Program-made: the position numbers and the translations under genes
NCBI RefSeq assembly: GCF_025465945.1
Contig: NZ_JANLNW010000006.1
Coordinates: 124,001 to 188,000 of the forward strand
Source of the DNA: Pseudomonas sp. 6D_7.1_Bac1
GTDB taxonomy: Bacteria; Pseudomonadota; Gammaproteobacteria; Pseudomonadales; Pseudomonadaceae
Direction: 5' to 3'
DNA: 64,000 nt
Shown: positions 56,162-64,000 of the stretch, in pieces
Layout: each line of letters opens with the position of its first letter
How positions within the stretch are numbered: the first letter of the stretch is position 1
Notes under the pieces: generated by a model
Databases searched by the model: none
What the model saw: the letters and a program-made list of their open reading frames with translations, nothing else
Told to the model about the DNA's origin: nothing

Positions 56162-57952
56162 TTACAGCGGCAGCGCCATATAAAACTGAGTGCCCTGCCC
56201 CGGCCGGGAATACACGCCCATGCGGCCACCGTGCAACTGCACGATCTCTTTGCACAGCGCCAGACCAAGCCCTGCACCACCCTTCTTGCGCCCGACCTGA
56301 ACGAAGGGCTCGAAAATCCGTCCCTGCTGGCCGTAAGCGATACCTTCGCCATTGTCCTCGACGCTGACAATCACCCGTTCGCCATGCCGGCGCGCCTGCA
56401 AGCGTATCTGCCCATTGTGGCTGGTATGGCGCAGAGCGTTGTCGATCAGGTTGTCCAGCACCCGGTCGAGTTGCGCCTGATCGGCCTGCAGTCGCGGCAG
56501 CGGTGCTTGCACTTCCACCAGCAACTCGATGCTTTGCTCGTTGGCCCGTTCGGCGAAACGCCCTTGTGCTTGCTCTAAGAGGTCATCGATGTTGCACGGC
56601 GCCAAGGTGAGCTTTTGCAAGCCATTCTGATAACGGGAGAAATTCAGCAGGTCGTTGATCAACTGCATCAAGCGCTGCATTTCGTCATTCACCGTGTTCA
56701 ACAGGTCGGCTTCGCGCGAGTCCTCGGCAAAGTGCGCACGTTCCCGGAACAGGCCGAACGCCATGTGCATGCCGGTGACCGGTGTGCGCAGTTCATGGGA
56801 GGCGCGCAGCACGAACTCGCTGCGTACCCGTTCAAAGGCCCGCTGTTCGGTGACATCGTGCAGGACCATGACGGCACCGAGAATATGCCCCTGGGTATGG
56901 ATGACCGGCGTCAGGCTGTAAGTCAACAGCCGTAACTCACCGTCGACTTCGATGCTCAGGTCCTCAGGCGCACGCTCCAGCGTTCCACCACGTAGCACCA
57001 GTTGCAGCTGTTCATCGAGCTCTGGCCGCTGGAGCACTGTGCCCAGGCTTAAACCGAGACGATCTTCGTCCCAGCCCAACTGGCGCTGCGCTACCGGGTT
57101 GAGGTGCTCCAGATGGCCCTGGCGATCCATCATCAGTAAGCCGTCATCGATACTGTCGAGCACAGCCTGCAAACGTTGCTGACCGGCGAGCAGTTCATCG
57201 ACATTAGTCGCCTGATGCTGGCGCAAGGCTTCGGCCATGATCCCGAAGCGTCGGGTCAGTTGGTTCATTTCCGCCGCCGGGGAAATCGGCAGGGTGACAT
57301 CGAAGTTGCCCTGGCCGATGTTATCCGCGGCTTTAGCCAGTGCCTCGATCGGCTCACCGAACCGCCGGGCGATGCCGTGAGCGGAGATGAAGCCAATGAT
57401 CAGTACCGCCAGCCCGACCAATCCGAGTAAACCGGCAATCAGTAGCGCATGTTCGCGGGCATTGCGCTGGGTGTCATTGATGTTGTCCAGCGCCTGTTTG
57501 TGTTCGGCGATCAGGCCGTTGCGCAGCACGTTGAATTTTTCGGTGAGGTCCTGATTGCCGGCCAGTTTTGCGGATGGCTCTTGCGAGTAGCTGAAGGCTT
57601 TGAGAAAGGCCAGGTAGTCTTCGCGGGCCTGCTGGAAACCGTAGTGGTCGCCAGTGACGCTGTTTTCGTGCTCGATGCCTTGGTCCAGCAGCTCGAAGTA
57701 ATGTCGTTCCGAGGTTTCCAGTGCTTGAAGATCAGGCTTTTCGTTGAGCATGATGATCAACTGATCGCCCAGGGTCTGGCGCAGCTTGAGTTCCAGATCC
57801 AGGGTGATGAAGTTGTCGCGGATCAGCGCTTCCTGGTTGTTGGCTATCTGCATCACGCTGACCAGCCCGAGTATCAACCCGACCAACGCCATGGTGATCA
57901 GTGCCGAGATACTCAGAAACAGCCGTGTGCGCAACTTCATCGCCAGTTTCAT
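56162..57952 (-). CDS. kinB: Sensor histidine kinase KinB
   Basis: A 596-residue sensor kinase. Two membrane helices (about residues 12-35 and 165-188) bound a helical periplasmic domain; a HAMP segment, a PAS domain (LQAVLDSIDDGLLMMDRQG), the phosphorylated His in ASHELRTPVTGMH at about residue 384, and the ATP-binding N and G boxes (NLIDNALRHT, DNGEGI, GLGLALCKEIV) follow. It phosphorylates and dephosphorylates AlgB. The start at 57952 overlaps no coding sequence; a second ATG lies at 57940. Ten bases separate it from the algB stop. Confidence 0.96.
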   Translation of the reverse strand: MKLAMKLRTRLFLSISALITMALVGLILGLVSVMQIANNQEALIRDNFITLDLELKLRQTLGDQLIIMLNEKPDLQALETSERHYFELLDQGIEHENSVTGDHYGFQQAREDYLAFLKAFSYSQEPSAKLAGNQDLTEKFNVLRNGLIAEHKQALDNINDTQRNAREHALLIAGLLGLVGLAVLIIGFISAHGIARRFGEPIEALAKAADNIGQGNFDVTLPISPAAEMNQLTRRFGIMAEALRQHQATNVDELLAGQQRLQAVLDSIDDGLLMMDRQGHLEHLNPVAQRQLGWDEDRLGLSLGTVLQRPELDEQLQLVLRGGTLERAPEDLSIEVDGELRLLTYSLTPVIHTQGHILGAVMVLHDVTEQRAFERVRSEFVLRASHELRTPVTGMHMAFGLFRERAHFAEDSREADLLNTVNDEMQRLMQLINDLLNFSRYQNGLQKLTLAPCNIDDLLEQAQGRFAERANEQSIELLVEVQAPLPRLQADQAQLDRVLDNLIDNALRHTSHNGQIRLQARRHGERVIVSVEDNGEGIAYGQQGRIFEPFVQVGRKKGGAGLGLALCKEIVQLHGGRMGVYSRPGQGTQFYMALPL

Positions 57953-57962
57953 AAGGCGCCGC

Positions 57963-59309
57963 TCACAGATTGTACTGTTTGCGTTTGCGGTACAGCGTCG
58001 AGGCGTCGATACCCAGTGTCTTGGCGGCCTGATCGAGGGTTGCGGCGCTGGCCAGTATCGCACCGATGTGGGCCTTCTCCAGTTCATCCAGGCTCAGCGC
58101 CGCTCCGATTCTCGGGGCGTTGCTGGTGGTTTGTTCGGCCATGCCCAAATGGCTGATCTCGACCCGTTCCTGTGGGCAAATGATGCTCGCTCGCTCGACC
58201 ACGTTGCGCAGTTCGCGGATGTTGCCTGGCCAGCGATAGCCGAGCAGCGCCTCGCGTGCTTGGTCGCTGAAAACGCGGGCCGGTCGTGCGTATTCCTTGA
58301 CGAAGCGCGCCAGGAAGCGATCGGCCAGGGTCAGGATGTCCTCGGCCCGTTCGCGCAGCGGAGGCAGGTGTAAGGTGATGACGTTCAGCCGGTAGAGCAG
58401 GTCTTCGCGGAAACGACCGTCGCGGACCATGTCTTCGAGATTGAGGTTGGTTGCGGCGAGGATCCGCACGTCGGCGCGACGGGTCACCGGGTCGCCGACC
58501 CGTTCGTATTCCTTGTCCTGGATGAAACGCAGCAGTTTGGGCTGCAAGGTCATCGGGAAATCTCCGATCTCATCGAGGAACAGTGTTCCGCCGTCGGCCT
58601 GGTTGACCCGGCCGAGGGTGCTTTCGCTGGCGCCGGTGAAGGCCCCGCGACTATGGCCAAAGAGCTCGCTTTCCATCAGCTCGGCACTCAATGACGGACA
58701 GTTAATGGTGACGCAGGGTTTCTTCGCGCGTTTGCTCCAGCCATGAATGGCCCGTGCCAGTTCGCCTTTACCGGTACCGGACTCGCCGAGAATCAGAATG
58801 TTGGCGTCGGTGCTGGCAACCTGGCGGGCGGTTTCCAGTACGACTTTCATCGCCGGGCTGTGGGAATCCAGGCCATCACTGGGCTTGCGGACTTCACCTT
58901 CGAGGGCTTCCAGGCGTGCCGAGAGCTGGCGGACTTCCAGTTGCTTGGCGGTGGCCAGGCGCAGTTGGTCGGGGCTGCAAGGTTTGACCAGATAGTCGGC
59001 GGCGCCAGCCTGGATCGCATCGACGGCGGTGTCCACAGCCGAGTGCGCGGTGACGATGACCACGCGCATCCAGGGTGCCTGTATGCGCATTTGCGCCAAG
59101 ACGTCGAGACCGTTGTCTTCGCCCAGGCGCAGGTCAAGGAAGCACAGGTCGAAGACCTGCCGTTGCAATAAAACGTCGGCCTGGGCCGCGCTGTTGGCGG
59201 TGGCGACGGTATAGCCTTCGTCTTCGAGGCAGTAACGGAAGGTGCGCAGGATGGCAGATTCATCATCTACCAGCAGAATGCGGCCTTGATGCTCGTTGGC
59301 TGATTCCAT
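57963..59309 (-). CDS. algB: Alginate regulator AlgB (NtrC-type)
   Basis: A 448-residue response regulator. The receiver has its phosphorylation site Asp59 (FLDLRLGEDNG). The AAA+ domain has Walker A GESGTGKGE, the sigma-54 contact loop GAFTGA, and Walker B GGTLFLDEIG. The C-terminal helix-turn-helix is LDQAAKTLGIDASTLYRKRKQYNL. It regulates alginate and exopolysaccharide genes under KinB control. First gene of the algB-kinB pair. The upstream 59310-59750 region is AT-rich. Confidence 0.97.
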   Translation of the reverse strand: MESANEHQGRILLVDDESAILRTFRYCLEDEGYTVATANSAAQADVLLQRQVFDLCFLDLRLGEDNGLDVLAQMRIQAPWMRVVIVTAHSAVDTAVDAIQAGAADYLVKPCSPDQLRLATAKQLEVRQLSARLEALEGEVRKPSDGLDSHSPAMKVVLETARQVASTDANILILGESGTGKGELARAIHGWSKRAKKPCVTINCPSLSAELMESELFGHSRGAFTGASESTLGRVNQADGGTLFLDEIGDFPMTLQPKLLRFIQDKEYERVGDPVTRRADVRILAATNLNLEDMVRDGRFREDLLYRLNVITLHLPPLRERAEDILTLADRFLARFVKEYARPARVFSDQAREALLGYRWPGNIRELRNVVERASIICPQERVEISHLGMAEQTTSNAPRIGAALSLDELEKAHIGAILASAATLDQAAKTLGIDASTLYRKRKQYNL

Positions 59310-59750
59310 TTTCCCTACGCTCCTTAAATGAATATCTTAATTTAGTGTCGGAAAAACCGGGCAAGTTGCATGGTTGATTCTGGGCGCTTCTCGTCAGAGC
59401 GGGGTAGTTATCTGCCCGTAATAGTCATAACAATCTGATTTTCTTAGTTTTTTATAAGCGCGTGACTGTGCTGATGTTCTCCTCTCTCTTTTTCTGACAT
59501 CCGTGACCCTTCATGCATTCCAAAAATTTTCGAATTTCTGAAAATCGATCATGCATTACGCACGACTCGCCGTGGGCCATCGTGCAGGATGCGTCCGTAC
59601 ATATTCTGATATTTATCGTAATTAGTTGATTTTGTTTGTTTTTATTTCAGTAAAGAAGCTGGCATGCAGGCTGCAATGGTCTGGTTAAGCCGGGGCATTT
59701 ATGAAGGAGCGCCCCCTAACCAATAGCCACCAGTGTGGGAGGAGTTCGGG
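59310..59750. other. AT-rich non-coding region upstream of algB
   Basis: A 441-base divergent gap, notably AT-rich (long runs of T and A around 59440-59660). It has a dyad at 59513-59556 (ATGCAT repeats enclosing ATTTTC / GAAAAT). It must hold the algB promoter and that of the small gene at 59751, but I could not assign either. Confidence 0.55.
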
Positions 59751-60038
59751 ATGAATCGCCAACGTGCCGCCCAATTGCGTATCTCGCCACTGTCTATCCA
59801 GCAAGGGCTGTTTGCCGTTCTTGCGTTGTTGATCACGTTGATCGGCGGTCAGCAGTTCTTGCGCTGGGAACAAAGCCGGCAGCTAGAGGCAGCGATTGCG
59901 CCGACCCATCACTTGACCCAAACCCATTTCAGCGCAGTCGGCAGCCGGTCTGCGGATGCGGCCCCGATGAGAGTGATGAGTATGGACCAGGCAGAACCTG
60001 AGTCCGGGATGCTGCGTCAGGAACGTTGGGTGTTCTAG
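59751..60038 (+). CDS. Small single-span membrane protein, unknown
   Basis: A 95-residue protein with one N-terminal membrane helix (IQQGLFAVLALLITLIGGQQFL, about residues 17-38) and a polar, low-complexity periplasmic-side tail ending RQERWVF. GGGAGGAG precedes ATG 59751 by eight bases, which fixes the start. I do not recognise the family. It lies upstream of the DUF1328 gene, 73 bases apart. Confidence 0.75.
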   Translation: MNRQRAAQLRISPLSIQQGLFAVLALLITLIGGQQFLRWEQSRQLEAAIAPTHHLTQTHFSAVGSRSADAAPMRVMSMDQAEPESGMLRQERWVF

Positions 60039-60042
60039 GTAA

Positions 60043-60276
<234 letters not shown>

Positions 60277-60890
60277 CGCCAGGATCTACGGGTACAGGGA
60301 GTGCTTGCGTAAGGGCCGGGTCAGGAAAAATTGCGCCGCAGATTTACCCGTCGCTTATGACGTGGCAAACCTGCGGCGTGCTTATGTGTGCAAAGCATTG
60401 CCCCAGAGCGGCCAAACGATTTTTATCGCGGCGTTTGCCGGCAAAAAACATCGACAGTCTTCACAAAGCATTTCGCAGTGTTTTCGGGCGACCGTATATC
60501 GAGAAATTTGGCGCTAATTTCCGCTGACTTTTCATTATGGCTCGTAGGTATTTTCCCTGTTTTTCGTCCCTATTCCGCTGCTCAAAAAACCTCCAATCTC
60601 CTCTGCGATGGCCGGTTCACGGCACTTATGCCTGCCGAAATGTCGTATTCGAACCGGGTGGGACGGTCGTTTTAGTTGAAAAAGTTCATGCCGATTCGGC
60701 ATAGGGTAGGCGTTTACGGCATTAGACGTCGCTCCTGTGCATCGGAATAGTTGCGCCTTTTTTATCTGCCAGAGAGCCGTAATTACGCGCTCCGGGCGAC
60801 CTGATACGGGGGCAGATGCACAGACTGTTCGCACTTGAGCGTTCCAGTTTGCGCATCTTCCCGAGTCCATTTATAAGAAAGGGTAATGAT
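60277..60890. other. Non-coding region upstream of gltP
   Basis: A 614-base gap with no credible gene. It contains a perfect 15-base palindrome ATGCCGATTCGGCAT (60688-60702), about 190 bases before the gltP start, which could be an operator. I found no convincing sigma-54 -24/-12 element. Confidence 0.55.
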
Positions 60891-62222
60891 ATGAAGAAGG
60901 CAAAGCTTAGCCTCGCCTGGCAGATCCTCATCGGTCTGGTGCTGGGGATTGCAATTGGGGCGCTGCTCAACCATTTCAGTGCTGAAAAGGCCTGGTGGAT
61001 CAGCAACGTCCTGCAACCGGCAGGCGATATCTTTATCCGTCTGATCAAGATGATCGTGATCCCGATCGTGATTTCCTCGCTGGTCGTCGGTATTGCCGGT
61101 GTGGGGGATGCGAAGAAGCTTGGGCGCATTGGTCTGAAGACCATCGTTTACTTCGAAATCGTTACCACCATCGCCATTCTGGTGGGGCTGGTGCTGGCCA
61201 ACGTGTTCCACCCGGGTTCCGGCATCGACATGAGCACCCTGGGCACTGTGGATATTTCCAAGTACCAGGCAACTGCTGCCGAGGTTCAGCATGAACACGC
61301 GTTCATCGAAACCATCCTCAACCTGATTCCATCGAACATCTTTGCCGCCATGGCGCGTGGCGAGATGCTGCCGATCATCTTCTTCTCGGTGTTGTTCGGT
61401 CTCGGTCTGTCGAGCCTGCAATCGGACCTGCGCGAGCCGCTGGTGAAGATGTTCCAGGGCGTATCGGAAAGCATGTTCAAGGTCACTCACATGATCATGA
61501 ACTACGCCCCGATCGGCGTTTTCGCATTGATCGCCGTGACCGTTGCCAACTTCGGTTTCGCGTCCCTGCTGCCGCTGGCCAAACTGGTGATCCTGGTTTA
61601 CGTCGCCATCGCCTTCTTCGCCTTTGTGGTGCTGGGCCTGATTGCTCGCCTGTTCGGCTTCTCGGTGATCAAGCTGATGCGCATCTTCAAAGATGAGCTG
61701 GTGCTGGCCTACTCCACCGCGAGCTCCGAAACGGTGTTGCCGCGCGTGATCGAGAAGATGGAAGCCTACGGCGCGCCGAAAGCCATTTGCAGCTTCGTGG
61801 TGCCGACCGGTTACTCGTTCAACCTCGACGGTTCGACCCTGTACCAGAGCATCGCGGCCATCTTCATTGCCCAGTTGTACGGTATCGATCTGTCGATCAG
61901 CCAGCAGTTGCTGCTGGTACTGACCCTGATGGTCACCTCCAAAGGGATCGCCGGTGTGCCGGGCGTGTCCTTCGTGGTCCTGTTGGCCACTTTGGGCAGC
62001 GTGGGCATTCCATTGGAAGGCCTGGCGTTTATCGCCGGTGTCGACCGCATCATGGACATGGCCCGTACCGCACTGAACGTGATCGGTAACGCCCTGGCCG
62101 TGCTGGTCGTGTCCCGTTGGGAAGGCATGTACGACGACGCCAAGGGTCAGCGCTACTGGAACTCCCTGCCGCACTGGCGCAGCAAAGAAAAGCTGCCGGC
62201 TGGCGAAACCTCCAGCAACTAA
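60891..62222 (+). CDS. gltP: Glutamate/aspartate:proton symporter
   Basis: A 443-residue member of the DAACS (SLC1-like) family. It has eight membrane helices plus re-entrant hairpins: the HP1 Ser-rich stretch AYSTASSETVLPRVIEKME, and the HP2 TSKGIAGVPGVSFVVL; the NLDGSTLYQSIAAIF helix and the final DRIMDMARTALNVIGN substrate site are intact. AAGGG precedes ATG 60891. It imports glutamate and aspartate with protons. Confidence 0.96.
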   Translation: MKKAKLSLAWQILIGLVLGIAIGALLNHFSAEKAWWISNVLQPAGDIFIRLIKMIVIPIVISSLVVGIAGVGDAKKLGRIGLKTIVYFEIVTTIAILVGLVLANVFHPGSGIDMSTLGTVDISKYQATAAEVQHEHAFIETILNLIPSNIFAAMARGEMLPIIFFSVLFGLGLSSLQSDLREPLVKMFQGVSESMFKVTHMIMNYAPIGVFALIAVTVANFGFASLLPLAKLVILVYVAIAFFAFVVLGLIARLFGFSVIKLMRIFKDELVLAYSTASSETVLPRVIEKMEAYGAPKAICSFVVPTGYSFNLDGSTLYQSIAAIFIAQLYGIDLSISQQLLLVLTLMVTSKGIAGVPGVSFVVLLATLGSVGIPLEGLAFIAGVDRIMDMARTALNVIGNALAVLVVSRWEGMYDDAKGQRYWNSLPHWRSKEKLPAGETSSN

Positions 62223-62231
62223 TTGCGAACC

Positions 62232-62321
62232 TGTGGGAGCGGGCTTGCTCGCGATGACTGAGTAACAGCCAACATTGATGTCGACTGATACACCGCTATC
62301 GCGAGCAAGCCCGCTCCCACA
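62232..62321. repeat. REP pair (inverted)
   Basis: TGTGGGAGCGGGCTTGCTCG at 62232 and an inverted copy ending at 62321, just after gltP. Same family as at 5305 and 26831. Confidence 0.9.
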
Positions 62322-62343
62322 TCAGTTCTCGCAGGCAGCACAA

Positions 62344-62371
62344 ACAAACCCCGGAGAAATCCGGGGTTTGT
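62344..62371 (+). terminator. Terminator after gltP
   Basis: Perfect 12-bp stem (ACAAACCCCGGA / TCCGGGGTTTGT) with a GAAA tetraloop, followed by a short T-rich tail. Confidence 0.85.
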
Positions 62372-62422
62372 CGTTTCTCCCCACCCCGCTATCATTCGCG
62401 AATCTTCTGGGGGATTTGACTG

Positions 62423-63652
62423 ATGCTCAATGGCCTGTGGCTTGGCTTTTTCATCGTGGCGGCCGTTTCGGCACTGGCGCAATGGCTGATCGGCGGCAAC
62501 GCCGGGATCTTCGCGACGCTGGTGGAAAGCATTTTCGCCATGGCCAAGCTGTCGGTCGACGTGATGGTGTTGCTGTTCGGCACCCTGACCCTGTGGCTGG
62601 GCTTTCTGCGAATCGCCGAAAAGGCCGGGATCGTCGATTGGCTGGCCAAGGCGCTCGGCCCGCTGTTCCTGCGCCTGATGCCGGAAGTGCCACCGGGCCA
62701 TCCAGCCATCGGTCTGATTACCCTCAACCTCGCGGCCAACGGCTTGGGCCTGGACAACGCAGCGACACCGATTGGTCTCAAGGCCATGCGAGCGTTGCAG
62801 GAACTCAACCCCAGCACGACGGTGGCCAGCAACGCGCAAATTCTGTTTCTGGTCATGAATGCTTCGTCGCTGACCCTGTTGCCGGTGACCATCTTCATGT
62901 ACCGCGCCCAGCAAGGTGCGCCGGATCCGACGCTGGTGTTCCTGCCAATCCTGTTGGCGACCAGTTGTTCGACGCTGGTTGGCCTGCTGTCGGTGTCGCT
63001 CATGCAGCGTCTGCGGCTCTGGGACCCGGTGGTGCTGGCCTATCTGATTCCGGGTGCGCTGATATTGGGTGGGTTCATGGCCCTGCTGGCGACGCTCTCA
63101 GCCACTGCTCTGGCGAGCCTGTCATCGATCCTCGGCAACCTGACGATGTTCGGGATGATCATGCTGTTTCTGGTGATCGGCGCGCTGCGCAAGGTCAAGG
63201 TCTACGAAGCATTCGTCGAAGGCGCCAAAGAGGGCTTCGACGTTGCCAAGAACCTGCTGCCGTATCTGGTGGCGATGCTCTGCGCGGTGGGTGTGCTGCG
63301 GGCATCGGGTGCACTGGACTTCGGTCTGGACGGGATTCGTCATTTGGTGCAGTGGGCCGGATGGGACACGCGTTTCGTCGACGCCCTGCCGACCGCGATG
63401 GTCAAACCCTTCTCCGGCAGCGCCGCGCGGGCAATGCTGATCGAAACCATGAAGACTCAAGGTGTGGACAGCTTCCCGGCATTGGTAGCGGCGACTATCC
63501 AGGGCAGTACCGAAACCACCTTCTATGTGCTGGCGGTGTACTTCGGCGCGGTGAATATTCAGCGTGCCCGGCATGCCGTGGGTTGCGCACTGCTGGCGGA
63601 GCTCGCCGGGGTGCTGGGGGCGATTGGGGTTTGCTACTGGTTCTTTGGATAA
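62423..63652 (+). CDS. SpmA-SpmB fusion (nucleoside-recognition domain) membrane protein
   Basis: A 409-residue membrane protein combining two gate (nucleoside-recognition) domains, corresponding to SpmA (about residues 1-200) and SpmB (about 220-409) of spore-formers. Characteristic segments are LNLAANGLGLDNAATPIGLKAMR and the second copy's PTAMVKPFSGSAARAML. The bacterium does not sporulate, so the role is a different, unknown one. It stands between the gltP terminator and a REP pair. Confidence 0.9.
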   Translation: MLNGLWLGFFIVAAVSALAQWLIGGNAGIFATLVESIFAMAKLSVDVMVLLFGTLTLWLGFLRIAEKAGIVDWLAKALGPLFLRLMPEVPPGHPAIGLITLNLAANGLGLDNAATPIGLKAMRALQELNPSTTVASNAQILFLVMNASSLTLLPVTIFMYRAQQGAPDPTLVFLPILLATSCSTLVGLLSVSLMQRLRLWDPVVLAYLIPGALILGGFMALLATLSATALASLSSILGNLTMFGMIMLFLVIGALRKVKVYEAFVEGAKEGFDVAKNLLPYLVAMLCAVGVLRASGALDFGLDGIRHLVQWAGWDTRFVDALPTAMVKPFSGSAARAMLIETMKTQGVDSFPALVAATIQGSTETTFYVLAVYFGAVNIQRARHAVGCALLAELAGVLGAIGVCYWFFG

Positions 63653-63680
63653 GCTCGGTTCGTAAGGCCGCCTCGGTCCC

Positions 63681-63811
63681 GTAGCAGCTGGCGCAGCCTG
63701 CGTTCGGCTGCGCAGCAGTCGCATGTCCGATATGTCGTGTCTATCTGACGGACCGCGGTGAATGATTTCACGACCGCTACGCGGCCGAACGCAGGCTGCG
63801 CCAGCTGCTAC
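63681..63811. repeat. Long REP-type inverted repeat
   Basis: Two 27-base arms (63681-63707 and 63785-63811), GTAGCAGCTGGCGCAGCCTG and its complement. The right arm contains the stop codon of the adjacent gene on the minus strand. Same family as the repeat at 1175. Confidence 0.85.
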
Positions 63812-64000
63812 AGGGGATTTGCGGCGCTTTTGCCGGATACGTTCTTCTGCCCCTGCTCTACCGTCCACGCAATCACCTGCGCCGTGAGCGTGTCACTGGC
63901 CTGACCGAACCCGGCCACCACCGCGGGGACCTTCACATCGCTTAATGGCTGGCGCACTTCGAAGCGTCGGCTGGCGAGGATCCGTTGATCATTGCCACGC
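63808..64000 (-). CDS. ABC-type transport auxiliary lipoprotein, partial (C-terminus only)
   Basis: The minus strand shows an open frame from the window edge to a TAG at 63808: 64 codons reading ...LASRRFEVRQPLSDVKVP, then VVAGFGQASDTLTAQVIAWT and a polar tail. This matches the C-terminus of the PqiC/YmbA-like auxiliary component family (COG3218), lipoproteins of MlaD-type lipid or solvent transport systems. The N-terminus, with its expected lipobox, lies outside the window. Confidence 0.75.
   Translation of the reverse strand, partial: RGNDQRILASRRFEVRQPLSDVKVPAVVAGFGQASDTLTAQVIAWTVEQGQKNVSGKSAANPL

Noticed and set aside
59310..59420. Sigma-22 promoter for algB
   Set aside because: A CAACTT lies upstream on the minus strand, but no matching TCTGA-like -10 is at the proper spacing.
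60590..60640. Possible sigma-54 promoter for gltP (a GGCAC near 60620)
   Set aside because: The spaced GC partner (TTGC) is missing at the right distance.
62275..63684. A 469-codon plus-strand frame in another phase over the SpmA-SpmB gene
   Set aside because: Arg/Gly/Ser-rich shadow translation; the membrane protein in the other frame is plainly real.

Overview
The window is a chromosomal segment of a Pseudomonas of the P. fluorescens group. The evidence is the gene order, which matches the backbone on both sides of the P. aeruginosa replication origin (trpBA-trpI, osmC, prlC, coxBA-ctaG-coxC; then metNIQ, znuBC-zur-znuA, thrB, polA, engB, cc4, dsbA, kinB-algB, gltP), the high GC content, and many REP-type palindromes of the kind typical of fluorescent pseudomonads. 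It carries no phage, insertion sequence, CRISPR array, tRNA or rRNA that I can recognise.

Positions 1-5271 hold a choline-O-sulfate module: a truncated SulP transporter, the choline-binding protein ChoX, choline sulfatase BetC, its LysR regulator and a DOPA-dioxygenase-like protein. Positions 5408-13838 hold a CigR/RcnB-like secreted protein, trpBA with divergent trpI, dodecin, two DUF1161 paralogues, a luciferase-like monooxygenase, OsmC, two paralogous lipoproteins and a PF10023 lipoprotein peptidase. Positions 13921-17569 hold a HAD phosphatase, gamma carbonic anhydrase, prlC and yheV. Positions 17703-22920 look accessory: a periplasmic dual-specificity phosphatase, a three-subunit gluconate 2-dehydrogenase-type complex (Tat-exported gamma subunit, GMC flavoprotein, tri-haem cytochrome c) and a small EF-hand protein in an AT-rich islet.

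Positions 23164-27609 hold a radical SAM protein behind a LexA box, a beta carbonic anhydrase beside a SulP transporter, and a conserved protein of unknown function. Positions 27983-36498 are a complete aa3-type cytochrome c oxidase locus: coxBA, ctaG, coxC, SURF1, haem a/o synthases and SCO, with one small gene on the opposite strand. A RpoS-like -10 lies upstream of coxB. A bidirectional terminator and a REP pair mark the junction with the next block, which in P. aeruginosa lies on the other side of the origin.

Positions 36674-47491 hold metNIQ, a PA5502-type lipoprotein, the zinc uptake and control genes, thrB, a DUF2782 protein and polA. The polA-engB gap (47492-47926) holds what I read as the sRNA ErsA with a sigma-22-type promoter, followed by an unexplained 123-base nested palindrome. 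Positions 47927-64000 carry engB, cytochromes c5-like and c4, dsbA, a nuclease-fold protein, a GGDEF cyclase, the amidase AmpDh2, a CSS-EAL phosphodiesterase, kinB/algB, two small membrane proteins, gltP, an SpmA-SpmB fusion and the truncated end of an ABC-transport auxiliary lipoprotein gene. This right-hand part is rich in envelope-stress and exopolysaccharide control (ErsA, DsbA, c-di-GMP enzymes, AmpDh2, KinB/AlgB). I found no wholly new system. The best leads are ErsA with its neighbouring palindrome, the cysteine cluster in the gluconate flavoprotein, the redox-sensing phosphodiesterase near dsbA, and the EF-hand islet.
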